Below, one piece after another: positions 43,616-55,807 of a DNA stretch of 64,000 nt (within the stretch, counting starts at the first letter, position 1; each line of letters opens with the position of its first letter). A program made the position numbers and the translations under genes. Location of the stretch: NCBI GenBank assembly GCA_034440635.1, contig JAOTON010000778.1:1-64000 (forward strand), given 5' to 3'. The stretch comes from Lepas anatifera (taxonomy: Eukaryota > Arthropoda > Thecostraca > Lepadidae). Under the pieces are notes generated by a model. It was given only the letters and a program-made list of their open reading frames with translations, made no database searches and was not told where the DNA came from.

Positions 43616-45844
43616 CAGTGACCCAAAATAGGTTTTGCGCTAGGGTGTCGAGTGGAAAATTCAGCTCGGAATGTATGGCGAGTGAGTGGAAAATTCCCCT
43701 CAAAATGTATGGCAGAGTAAAAATTTTCCAATTTGGGTACTCAGGTGGGAAACTCTCAAAGCCCTTGTTTGAACTGAGGGATGGATATTTCCTTTAATTT
43801 TCTCAAAGTAAATATTTTTTAATCATCCCCAAGCAGAATTGTTTGACCATTACCATGTGAAAAATTTGGGTTAATCAGGTAAATCTTTTCCAACTGAAAC
43901 CCCTTGATGCAGTTTCCAATTATTTTTTAAGGAATTGGTGAATTGCCACAAATAAAAAACTTCTTGGGGGGCCTCTGAGACCAACCTTTGGGGGAAAGAA
44001 CCCTGGGAGCCACCAATACTACCATTTGTGGGATGAAGATCAACTCTTGGGGGGGGGCTTCCCTAGACCAACTCTTGTGCCCCTCCTCTCCTCTCCAACA
44101 CGACCAGCTCTAAAGGGCCCCTGAGACGAAATATCGGGGCCCCCCTTAGACCAACTTTGCAGAGAGGGCCTCTGAGACCGGCAGGTAATGAAAAATGAAA
44201 GGGGATTTTTTTCGTGCAATACCTAGTGCCAAAATTAATTATCTAAGCATACACTGTATAATTTTTTTTGTCCGGGACAACGCCCCTCTTATACCTATAC
44301 CTATAGTTATCGGAATTTTGGAGGCCACTCCTGACCTCAATCACTGCACCTCGCATACACCTATGCTAGGGCCCAGTAGAGCCTTGGTTTACACTTAACT
44401 AACCAGACGAAACTACAAACTTTCTATCATGGCAATAAACTCTTCCAGACTCTTGCTATAAGGTTCTTTTCTTTACCTGTCAATTCCCCTGCTCCTCTTC
44501 ACATATATACTCACCTTCATATGAATATGCTGCTTTCTATGAATCTAATCAAAGCTACAGCCTTTTTCTTTCTGCTGCTGTTGTTGTTTCTTCCTTTGGT
44601 CTACAATCAGCCAGGCGCGGCGTGTTGCGACAGCGTCAGAGCGACTACTACTTTAAATTTCTGATCGGTTGCCGTTTGCCGGTCGCATGAGCTACATAAT
44701 TTGCATTTCAAAAATTGCTCTAAATTAATTTTCTAAATCCTTATAGACTAGAAAATTATACAACTAAAAGCACACAAAGAGGAATACTAACAATGTTTTG
44801 TCAATAACGAATATGAAACCTGCCTTTCAAAAAGCCTAAAGATGCCACTTTTATTTAGCAGATGTAAAGACGGCGTTTTGGTAAGTCCACGCCGTAGACC
44901 AGCCATACAAAGAAGTGCCGATGTTTGAAGGGTAACTGGATGCATTCTTGTTGCCCAAAAAAATCTTTTAATGAAAATGTAGACCTGCAATGTATTCAAG
45001 TGCCGGACACTTTCAGTTCAACTTAAATATCAGAGTATTTATGTCTAGGGTGTCGTAGGGTGTCGTGGGTGAATTTGGGTGTCACACGGCGTGGACGCAG
45101 CAATGAAGGGCTGATATGGATAAAAATTATTTGCTTCCCAATAAATGGTCAATTTTCTACGATACAATGTAAAAAAATATGCTGCTTAAAATACAAATTC
45201 CAAGATAATTGCTTTTAACAACAAGATGACCAAAAATGGTTTTTCACTATTCTCATTACCAGAAATACAAAAACAACGTTTCAAGGACGTAAGCCTAGAA
45301 ATCATGTGCACAGATAAACTGCTTTCCAAAAATATATCTTTCAAAGCGGTTAACTCATTTTTTTGGCTACGCAAGGCTAGGGTATCTAATTTTCCACTCA
45401 CCAATTTTGTGAGTGGTGGAATTTAGTTTCGGTGTTCACCCACTGGAACTTTCTCCGGTGGGCCAGGGGGACTGAGCGTCTTGCCCGCGCCAGAATTTTG
45501 ATTCAGTTGTTCTACTGAAAGCGGTGGAGATAAGGATGCCAGGTATAATTGGCCAGAAAAATAGAAATCGCCAGATTTTCTTTCAGAAAAGCGAAAGAAG
45601 TGCATAAGAGCCGAGTTAATTTGGCGATCTTCTAGTTGATTCTCCTGCTCTCTTTTTCCAGTGGACGTTGGTAGAGGAGACAATGGAACTGGCCTTTGTA
45701 GTAAGTATTGTTGAGTAAAATTCAATTGTAGTAAGTATTGTTACTGTTGGAAGTGAGTGGAAAATTCAGCAAAAAAAGGTGAGTGGAAAATTTTGCTTGA
45801 CTAGGTGTCGTTCTGCACCCAACACCCCAAGTTTTGGGACACTG
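43616..45844. mobile_element. hAT-type element, 2.23 kb
   Basis: The left end CAGTGACCCAAAA and right end TTTTGGGACACTG are inverted repeats of hAT form. The perfect 8-bp target-site duplication CTCTGATG flanks it (43608-43615 and 45845-45852). GTGAGTGGAAAATT motifs recur near both ends. No hAT transposase domain is recognised in its short frames, so it is probably non-autonomous. Another copy begins at 63841 in the opposite orientation. Confidence 0.88.
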
Positions 45845-45852
45845 CTCTGATG

Positions 45853-46159
45853 ACCTATTTTTTCGAGAATAGACCTTTAAGAAAGATCAAGTTGTGTTGT
45901 AATCTGTAGGAAGAAGATAAGATGACGCAAATCGTTAAGAGATTCGTAATAAAGGGAAACGCAAAGTCTACACCCGATCAACTTGCCCTGTGTGGGAATT
46001 GACAGCACGTGACCAGATAAGGCTGTTGTATTCTAACAAAGAGCTGGATGTTGGCGTAATATGCCGTCAGAATTTATTTTTAATTTAATTTAGCCCCTTT
46101 TAATTCGTCTAAAATGTCACAATCAAAAGGCCGAACGCACGGTTTGCCCAACTAACGAT
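45853..46159. other. No gene seen
   Basis: Unassigned flank of the hAT element, within the unit-1-only insertion. Confidence 0.4.
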
Positions 46160-46640
46160 GTTGGCCGAACACGTCAGTCTGGTGTCTAATATAGTGCCTA
46201 GATCACGTATTTTTTAAGGATTCAAGGACAACGTTGTCGAATGGTACTTTGTCTGAACAGGTGCATGTCTGAGGGCCATTGTGAACGATTTGCACTTAAT
46301 GGGATTTAGAATGAGACCTCACCTAATGGGCCACCTCAGCAAACGATGTGGGCCATGTTGTAGCAGAAGCTAGTCAGCTGATATTAATTATACGGCAAAT
46401 TTTGACGTCGTCGGCATACATCAAACAGGATGGCTAAATTTTCAACGGAATGTCATTTATGAATAAATACAAAATCAAAAGAGCAGCCAAAGAACCTTCC
46501 AGAACACCTGAGGTAACTGGTATCGATTACAATGTTTTTCCGTTAATGATGACCCGCTGATGCCTGTTGGAAAGATATGAGACGAATCGGTGAAGAGTAG
46601 AAGTCTTGAAATGATAGGAATGGTTCAATTTATAAATGGT
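46160..46640 (-). pseudogene. Decayed LINE reverse transcriptase fragment
   Basis: On the minus strand one frame gives ILYLFINDIP followed by SCLMYADDVKI (YADD at 46404-46418), the RT motif B/C region of a Jockey-like LINE. Upstream there is a GSLAALL phrase, and downstream several stops. It is a short dead fragment. Confidence 0.65.
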
Positions 46641-46781
46641 CAGTTAATGGTTGACACTTTAAGAGACAGCGTATAAAGAAAAATAGCGTCCGTCTGATAT
46701 CCCTCCGATACTGCTCCCCCGCCATGCTGAGGTATGTGGCAAAGTTGCCACAGTGCCACTAACCCGGTATGAGTTCGGGTG

Positions 46782-46784
<3 letters not shown>

Positions 46785-46846
<62 letters not shown>
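46785..46846 (+). repeat. (TA)n microsatellite
   Basis: About 60 bp of TA repeats immediately before homology to unit 0 resumes. Confidence 0.95.
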
Positions 46847-46850
<4 letters not shown>

Positions 46851-47416
46851 GATATTTTGCTATATCGAGCGAATAACTGACACTTAGCCAAATATTCACA
46901 ATCTAGTCATTTATCATGATTTTTCAAATTAATAAATATTAGAAGATGAAACATGTTCAGCTCTCACACGTTTATAGATTTGTTTTAAATCTATTTTCAC
47001 CTATCAGGGAAGGTTCATAATGTCTTTCTATTCAAAAGAGGACCACTAAAATTATTGCTATGTTCCCGTTGCCAGAGAAAAATATATATTGATATGTTCA
47101 TTCGAATGAGTGACCTGAGATTCATTTGATAGCAATGAATCAATTTTGCCTCTACAAATTTAATTGTACACAGTATATTAAAAAAACGGTACAAACCAAA
47201 TGGAAAGGTGCTCTCCCGAGCACTGAATAATTTAAAATCCTATACAAATCATTTAAATTTCACGTCCAGTAGATTTGAAAAGAGCACAAGTAAAAGTTTG
47301 ATGCACAAAACTGATGGCCCATACCTTTATATGCTTCAACTGAAGGGCATGGCAAAGCAGAAGCTTGGCATTGTCCTTTGCCAAAAGCTGCTGGGGGAGG
47401 CCCTTGTCTACTACCG

Positions 47417-48220
47417 GTGCTTCTGGACCCAGTAGCCTCCGACCCTGGTCCAAGATGTGGTTCCTCAGCAGCTTCAGGAAGTGAGGGACAATCCACAGAT
47501 CTTAAGCCACTGGCAGCACCTGAAAAATTCATACAAGCATGAGGAAAGGACAGGCCAAAAATATGGAATGGAAGGCTTCAACTCCCAGGACTTAAATGTG
47601 AGCACAAACTTGGCTTAGGGCCAAAAAGTTTTATAAGAATGCTATCCATCACATTACTGTATTTCAAGTTATTACACAAAAGTGACAGCAGAAAAAGAAG
47701 CAACAGAATCATTGTTTGCTACAATATACCATGAATATACCAGGGTGCAAAGTATGGTACATTTGACAAGGACTAGTCAATTTGAGTGCCCCTGGAGACA
47801 GGAACAAGTGGTGCAAATTTTATTAACCTGGTGCCAATTTGAGACTGGTGCTTCTGGACCCGGTAGCCTCCGACCCTGGTCCAAGATGTGGTTCCTCAGC
47901 AGCTTCAGGAAGTGAGGTACCAACCACAGATCTTAAGCCACTGGCAGCACCTGAAAAATTCATACAAGCATGAGGAAAAGACAGGCCAAAAATATGGAAT
48001 AGAAGACTTCAATTCCCAGGACTTAAATGTGAGCATAAACTTGGGTTAGGGCCAAAAAGTTTTATAAGAATGCTATCCATCACATTACTGTATTTCAAGA
48101 TATTACACAAAAGTGACAGCAGAAAAAGAAGCAAAAGAATCATTGTTTGCTACAATATACTATGACCAGGGTGCAAAGTATGGTACTTTTGACAAGGTCT
48201 AGTCAATGTGAGTGCCCCTT
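47417..48220 (+). repeat. 431-bp tandem duplication, unit 1 copy
   Basis: Same structure and period as 9609-10412. Confidence 0.85.
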
Positions 48221-48360
48221 TCAACCCCCCCCCACCAGAATCAGTGTCAGGCCCTTGAGAGTTATTGTCAGGGAGCCTCTCGGGAGTGCTCTTAACTGTT
48301 GGTCTAAGGGGCTCCTGGAGTTTTCCCTTGAACAAATCCGAGAAACAAAAACACTCAACA

Positions 48361-48423
48361 CTACGTAGGCACTACGCAAAAAACACTACGTAGTAGACAC
48401 TACGTACGTAAAAACTACGTAGA
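48361..48423. repeat. CTACGTAG palindrome array, unit 1 copy
   Basis: It corresponds to 10553-10617, with one core changed to CTACGCA. Confidence 0.8.
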
Positions 48424-48920
48424 AGATGCTACTAAGTTCTACTGCCCAATAGAAAGCTAGAAAAGCATTTCTGAGAGGAAATCTGAAATCTTCGCACTAT
48501 TCCGGGAGGATGCTGGAGGAGGAGGTAGACGAGAAGCGCGAACACACCCTTCATCAGGAAAGGGAAAATTTGACCTCCCCATATCAGGTAAAATTTGTTG
48601 CAATATGGTAAAATCACTCTGGGTGATCGCACGAGGCTATTTCAAATGGAAAGAGTATGGTGTTACCAAGGTCCTTAAAGGTAACAATCCGGAGCCGACT
48701 CTACTATGACGTCACGTAAAGCAAAATGCAATATACAATTCTTAATAATGAGCCTCGATGACCGGCACTGATGGTGGTGATGATGTACCAGAGCACAATG
48801 TGTGTGGGTGTGGGCGTGCGTGTATGTGAGTGGGATAGTGTGCTTGTAGGTGGGCGAGAGGGAGTACTTGTGGGTGGGAAGGTGTATGTCTGCCGTGCGT
48901 GGGTGGGTGACTGCGGTACT

Positions 48921-49340
<420 letters not shown>

Positions 49341-49846
49341 TATGCCTGCATGTCTGCCCTAATTTGCTTACTGTCTTCCGAGTTCTCTGGCGAATGTTAC
49401 TAGGCCTCTATCTTTTCGCCAGAATCTCGGAGGGGCTAACACGAATCTCCAGTTTTGGGTAGTCCCGTTTGGAAAAAGACTAACAATCTAGCCGGTAATG
49501 AGCTAAATTATTGTGCATTTAACCTAAATAGACCTGTATTCCTGCTCCCTGTATATTTACAGGGAGCTACTACTGGCAGTTTTTACTAATAGTATGATAT
49601 TTATTATGCTTTCTTTAAGTTACTTTCTTTTTCCTAGCAGGGCGTGCCACGACTTGTAATATTTTATGTTTTGGTGGTGTTAACGTAAGGGTACTGTTGT
49701 CGTTGGGATCGCGGAGGGGGCACGCCTGGCTACCCGTTTAAATGGATGGCGGACCTTTTCTAGCAATAGAATTGCATGAAAAAAGTTTAGCAATAGGGTT
49801 CCATGTTAAAATTAACCAGCTTCAAACGTCTACGACAGATACAGTA

Positions 49847-51550
49847 CCGTAAAACGGGGTAACTTTAGCATACTTTTGGGACTTTTCCTTGTGCCCTGTT
49901 CTTGTTTGGAAGAGTACGAGGGAGTTGGAGGGCTCTAAATTGGTGGAACGACTTCGTCTTTGCAGTCAATATAGCAAAATTTGGTTGGATGCGTCAAAAA
50001 AACATATTTTTTAAATTTCTTATGTGGCTAAAGTTAACCTGAAAAGGCAAACTTTAGCCACCTGAGGGAAACACTATGATATATTGTTATTTTTGCGGAT
50101 TTTCTCAAAGAAAGGCAGCAGTGGTGTAACTTTAGCCACTTCTCGGGTTTAAAAAAGGCTAATAATTGCCCAGGGCTATCATTTGTATGAAATCACTTAA
50201 AAAATCACAGACACATATCAGTATTGGGTACTTGAATCACTTTTATTCTTCCTCAGATGCTATGATTATGGTTTTTAGTGCAGACTTCAGCTGTTTAGGA
50301 ACCTCACGCTTATATCTGGCTTCGAACCATTATTTCCGGATGTCAGATCATTTCTTTTCAGGCCACTTTGTTCAGCTCGAAGGGAACAGACCAGCATGAT
50401 CCGCAGCGGTCGGGCATGATGTCTGCGACCTTTCCAACAAAGTCTGTCAAACCAACCGTGCTCTTGTCCTCTTTCTCTGGGAACACGTGAGTGTCCCTGT
50501 TGGCTTCAAGAAGGAAACCTCAACCTGTTCCTCTTCGATATTTGTTACCTGGCCTATGAACAGTCTCCTCTGAAAACGGCTCTTTAGGCCAACAACTGCA
50601 AAGTCACCAACATGAAGAGAAGTCACATCAGAGATGCCAACCAGACCCGTTGGCAACACAGGATCTTCCGATGTCTGGGCCAACCTCACTTGCTTGGGAT
50701 GCGGCGCCCTGCTTTCCGCATCGGAGCTGCTTCCGTCATCGCCGACAGCACATCCCGCTGCGATATTCAACCTGGTTCGCCGATGAGATGGTCCTGCTTC
50801 CTCGTTTTGTCCCCGAAGTGTCTTCAGATGATCCATTATCTGGTCATCCATCATGTTCACAGCTTCTGCGCGTGGAAGCTTTGCCAGGACAGGGTCTGGA
50901 CTTACCGGATGGAGCCCGCATGTACGGAAGCCTGCGATCAGGTTGTCGGTGTTCAGAACTTCCACCAGCTGTTTCAGTTTCCGAGGGAACAGTGTTTCGG
51001 CAGTGTTCCATGCTTCTTCCCCGTGGACGTGGCACGCCACTGGTCCATGAGCGACCTCCAACGCCGCTTCAGTTTCAATTGCTTCGTTTTGGCATTGTAT
51101 GCCCACTCCTTGTGGTATTTCCGTGTCAAAATTCAGGTGGCCAAAGTTAGGCTGATTTTGGCCCAAAGCTCCAGGAAACTTTAGCCACCCCCTCTCAACT
51201 CTGAGATATCAAATATATATAAATACAAATGATATGAACACTCCAGCATCCAAGCAACACATAAATATGCTTAACTTTATGCTGGTTTCCGTCAGTTCAC
51301 GGGGAGGGGTACCATCAAACAAACATTATCTTTTTGGGATTTTCAGAGCACTTTTACAAAGCAGACCATGGACACTTATTCCAATCAAAATTGCACCAAT
51401 ATGCCTCAAACTACTTCACAGGGTATGCACGTTCCCATGGCAACAACATTGTTCCATTTCTTTGAGTATATTAGGCACAAGAACATCCGAAATCACATTC
51501 CTATTTTTGGCTAAAGTTACACCGACGGCTAAAGTTACCCTGTTTTACGG
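49847..51550. mobile_element. pogo-like DNA transposon, 1.7 kb, internally deleted
   Basis: TIRs of 23 bp begin CCGTAAAACRGGGTAACTTT at both ends with one mismatch. The TA dinucleotide is duplicated (49845-49846 and 51551-51552), and unit 0 keeps the empty site ACAGATACAGTATGTC near 13644. A TA target and a DDE_1-type protein remnant inside place it in the Tc1/mariner group, pogo/Tigger/Jerky branch. Subterminal GGCTAAAGTTA words repeat at both ends. Confidence 0.9.
50447..51166 (-). CDS. Transposase C-terminal remnant of the pogo-like element
   Basis: This is a 239-residue open frame. The part from about residue 60 (LFPRKLKQLVEVLNTDNLIAGFRTCGLHP, longer than quoted phrases elsewhere; key words are NLIAGFR.CGL.P) matches the region after the DDE domain of pogo/Jerky-type transposases. 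An acidic Ser/Glu-rich linker and a compact C-terminal module follow (GDFAVVGLKSRFQRRLFIGQV..VEVSFLKP). The HTH DNA-binding and catalytic DDE parts are absent, so it cannot transpose itself. The frame is open throughout, which suggests a recent deletion or a retained non-catalytic product. Confidence 0.7.
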   Translation of the reverse strand: MGQNQPNFGHLNFDTEIPQGVGIQCQNEAIETEAALEVAHGPVACHVHGEEAWNTAETLFPRKLKQLVEVLNTDNLIAGFRTCGLHPVSPDPVLAKLPRAEAVNMMDDQIMDHLKTLRGQNEEAGPSHRRTRLNIAAGCAVGDDGSSSDAESRAPHPKQVRLAQTSEDPVLPTGLVGISDVTSLHVGDFAVVGLKSRFQRRLFIGQVTNIEEEQVEVSFLKPTGTLTCSQRKRTRARLV

Positions 51551-51648
51551 TATGTCAATTTTTTTCATCACGATCTCATGTTCAATTTAATTCCAAAATA
51601 TTTTCACTCATGGGAATTCGATTCCACTTAATCAAAAATATGCACACC

Positions 51649-52106
51649 TTAAAGGGAATGTGTCACCTTCATAACGTGATTTTAACTAAGATAGCCAAGT
51701 TGTAAAGCAAGTCGGAAAACCCGGTACTCAATATATAATTTGTCTTGGAACTCAAGATTTCCGTAGAAAAAGCTAAAACCTACCTGCAATGTACCCCTCA
51801 TGTACCCTTAGCAGCATGCCACAGCTGTCATGGCTGTTGGTGTGACGACATTTGCTGACGTCACTGTGAGCATCAGCCAATCGAAGCCCTTGAAGCGTTT
51901 CAAGTATGGTAGGGGTTGCCAGATCATGACATCATCCACAGGCAGATATTTATTTCTTTCCCTAGAGGAATATTTTAAAAATAAAAATATTGAGCTTATT
52001 GTACACTTTTTTAGAGAATTCATGAGTGGTTTCATTATTTTCGGCTAAAAGTATGCCTAATTACACTAAATTCCAGGATTTGACCAAGGTTCTACATTCC
52101 CTTTAA
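51649..52106. mobile_element. TTAA-flanked MITE, intact copy, 458 bp
   Basis: It runs from TTAAAGGGAATGTGTCACC to AAGGTTCTACATTCCCTTTAA, with TTAA on both sides and imperfect inverted ends. It is orthologous to the split copy in unit 0. There is no ORF beyond a chance 72-codon frame. Confidence 0.9.
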
Positions 52107-52165
52107 GTTAGCTCTGGAACCTCCATATGGCTCACATATTAGTTAGTGCAGTCCTCTAGAGCTAG

Positions 52166-55100
52166 TCATTCCACCATAAATCGACCAAGGCATAAAACCC
52201 TACTATTTTTTATTTCCTCCAAAATTGGTATATGGGGACTCACAAGGGCGTAAAATCCACCCATGGTACCCAAAAAATTATTTAAAAATTGGTTTGAGAG
52301 AAATGGCCTCCGGCAATTTCTGAAGGTCATTATACAGGCATTGATTAGAATGCCTATAGCTCCAAAAAGTTTTCAAGTGATTTCTGAAAATTGTATTGTT
52401 TTAGGATGTAAATTCAATGGGAAACATTTTGGCTATCTTCAATGTTGAAATTTAAACAAAAATTGTTTGATGACCTCATGATCTAGTTTTATAACGGTGA
52501 CCTTGACCCGTGGTACAGTGAAATTCAAAAATTCTTTTGAAAGCGTTTTGACATATGGCAGTAGTCTTTCATATCAAATAAAGAAAAAAATGGCTTTCGA
52601 AATGCATATACTACTTTTAGCTTCCTATATATAACGCTAGGTGTCACTGTGGAGCTATGCTATCGTAACTCACGTTCTAATTAACTTGCAACTTTAAGAT
52701 AAAAAACATTTGAAGAGTCAAAATCAAGCAGTCAACCTTGAGTTGAAGCATTTTAACACAAGCACAGGAATGGGGGGTTACCCTCCCCTATTTTGAATTC
52801 ACATTATTGTCCCTTTGGGAATGAACTTGGCTGTTGTAAATTTCATGTATGGTTGTTTGGATCATTGTACATCTTTTCAAAATAAATGTGTTCCCGTCAC
52901 ATTGAATCACCGAACTGTGATGTCATTTCCAGAAGCATTTAAACCGCGCCCCACAGGGGGTCCGGCGCCACCTTCGCCCCACTGGTGGGCCATCAATGCC
53001 CCCTAACAACGAAAATATGGAAGTTAGCGCAAAGCTGCAAAAGGCATTAGAAAGCTCATGTTAATTCAGTAAGATTTTATTAACACGTTTAAACGCTCAG
53101 GTCTATGTTTTGACCTCCAGAGGTCAAGTTATGTCACGATAGGCTATTTCCAGTAAGACATGCAATCCTTAAGAAACCTGAGCATAGCTATCACGCCATT
53201 AGAGCTATTGAGATCTAGCAAAAATCATTTGACAGGAAAATACCAGGACTTTCTCCACTATGTCGAACATAATGGACTCCCGCCAGTGATTTGACCTCCA
53301 GAGGGTACCTCGTGACTTAATATGACCTGAGGTCTCGAAAGGCAAGAAAGTGACCGTGTTGTATATCAAATGAAAACTAGTGTCGAGACATACACGATGA
53401 CCTTTGATTCAGTGTTGTAGCTTAACTAGGTCAAAAGTGATCGTTAAAATGCTGTTTTTGACCTCTGGTGATCTCAGATAGCTCAAAGGGCAATATCGTC
53501 TCTAGGATCCATGAAAGGGTGTCCAAAAACGCTTGTCCGAGCAAATTGAGCATTTACGATTATTTTGTGACTTTTACCTCATAAGACAGCTTTTCCCGTG
53601 CTTTTTTCTATGGAAGAGGTTACCTGGTGACTTGGCGTCAGGTCACCAAATCGGAAAATCCCGAAGATAAATTTTGTAGACTCATGAGTGGTCATGAAGT
53701 GTCGAAAGTTTTAAATCGATCGGATTAGGAATGTAGCTGTGGTAGAGCTCAAAAGTTAATGTGGGGTGATCTTGGTTGACCTCGCCTGGTGACCTGACCT
53801 AGGGTGAGCCGGAGTAATAAATTTCAGGGGTGATAGGAAAATAATGGGGTAAGAGGTAGAAACCTCAACCGCAGTGCTGCCCCTCGTTGTTTGTCTGTTG
53901 TTCCCAAAAAACCTTTGGTGCCATCGATTTCATTATTCTAGGTGGGGCGAGGGTTAAGGAATATTTTTGGATTTTGAGGCTTTGTGTCGCGTTCCCCCGG
54001 ACGTAGCTTGAATTTTAAACATGTTATGCCTCAGTTCTGCTTTTATAGCGTTTGGTAATCCCTTGTGGCATTTTCAAACTTGTTTAAACTTGACCTATGG
54101 TAATCTCGTAGTGAATTCTGCTCAGCATACTCATTATTTTAGCTCTTTTATAATGAACAATTTTTAGGCACTAAAAACAAATCATTGGTGATTTTTAGTG
54201 GTGCATTGCATTGCATGGGACTGGTTCAGAGCTCAAAAGTACTCCTTAGAAGTGGAAGTAACTAGTTCAGAGTCCACATCATTTAAATGGACTATTCACA
54301 AGCCATTCTGAATCATTTATGCCAATTTAGTGAGTTTATAATCATCTGTCACTGCTTACACCCCCTTCAAGGTCAAATTAGTTCAAAGGTTGGAAAGGTT
54401 AAGTCAGTTTTGGAAGAAAAACGTCTTGTTTAGTGTGATTTTCATGCCAATTGACAATTCATAAGACATTTTGCATCAGTTACGCCAAGTGCCTGCTTCA
54501 TCATTTGCTATTGCTTACAAGGTCAAATGAGGTCAAATTTCGAAAAAGGTCAAGTCCATTTAACATGCAAACCAACTAGTTTAGTGTCCATATCATTTTA
54601 ATTGACTATTCATAAACCATTCTGCATCATTTACTCCAAGTAAGTTTGCTTCTTCATTTGTCATTGCTTACCCCCTTTCAAGGTAAAAAAGGTCACAGGT
54701 CGAAAAAGGTTAGGCCCGTATCGGACGCAAGTCAAATAATTCGGTGTTCATCTCATTTAGAAATACCGAATTGAAACGCGCATCTGTAGTCGTTATTCGA
54801 CACAGAGTTTCTTATCACTGAGGTGATGCAAGGTCAAATAAAGGTCATTGAATGTCAAAAAGGTCATAAAAGGACTAACATGATAAAATGAACCTCGAAT
54901 GCTGGAAGAAAATATTCTGGGACAGTTCATGAGCAAATGATGCAAAAGAACGATAAGAGTCTGGAGCATTCACGGAAAAACGGTTACAGGCGCCCAAATG
55001 ACCCAACATGCCTCCACTTTGAGCTCATAACTCCGTGACCTTGAAGGGTAGGAAAAATTATTTGCAAGATGTCCGCAATGAATGCGTCAGAGGCTATACA

Positions 55101-55803
55101 ACATTTCAAGACTCTAACTTAAGAAGCTTGCTTTCAATTCTTGAAAAAAACCTGAGGGGATTGCAACACCCCCCTTCTACGTGTAAGGGTTAACACTCTC
55201 TATGGCGTTGACGGGAAAGAAATTGGTGAAAATTCCATGGCGCCCCTCTTAAATTCGGACGTTCCGTCGTCACTGGCATTGACCATACCGCGAGTTACGA
55301 TGGTACAGCTCCATAGTGACACCTAGTGTCATGTTTCGGAAGCAAAAAGTAGTATATTTAGTGCAAAAGCCATATTTTTTATTACTAAACCTGGAAGAGT
55401 ATTTCCAAAGGTAAAAATGCTTTTACACGAACTTATAAATTTCACTGTACTGCGGGTCAAGGTCACCGTTCAAAAACTAGGTCACGAGGTCATGACGTCA
55501 ATTTTGCAGAAATATAAAAATCGAAGATAGCCAAATTGAAATATGTTAAATGGTGAACAAAAATAAAAATATCGTCACAATCATTAAAAAAATGACAGAA
55601 CTATAGGCTTTCAAAACAATGCCTACATGGTGACCCCCGAAAAATGCCGGAGGCTATATCGGCCAGACCAAATATTGAAATAATTTTTTGACGCCATGGT
55701 TAGATTCTACACCTTTGAAACCCCCTTGAGACCAATTTCAGAGAGAATCTAAAATAGAAGGGTTTTATTTTACGAGATTTTTGGTCGGTTTATGGTGGAA
55801 TGA
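52166..55803. mobile_element. Long-TIR element, 3.64 kb, AGGTCA-rich, no transposase
   Basis: The outer 23 bp, TCATTCCACCATAAAYCGACC at each end, are inverted repeats with one mismatch. The inversion continues, diverged, for about 500 bp (52166-52680 against 55290-55803, including GGTGTCACTRTGGAGCT and ATCGTAACTC). Unit 0 has the empty site at 22951-22970. AGCT flanks both sides but the target duplication is not certain. There are no coding frames of note. Confidence 0.85.
54225..54745 (+). repeat. Three diverged tandem repeats of about 170 bp
   Basis: Each holds, in order, AGT.CATATCATTT, GACTATTCA.AA.CCATT, CAT.ATTTA..CCAA, CATTTG.CATTGCTTAC and AAGGTCAAA. They lie inside the long-TIR element. 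Confidence 0.75.
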
Positions 55804-55807
55804 CCCA

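Larger units (their letters stand above)
46847..48728. repeat. Tandem unit 1, copy of 9039-13575 without the hAT insertion
   Basis: It includes the second copy of the 9039-9345 segment, the 431-bp tandem duplication (47417 and 47848), the CTACGTAG array and the empty hAT site at 48490-48497. No gene is recognised. Confidence 0.88.
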
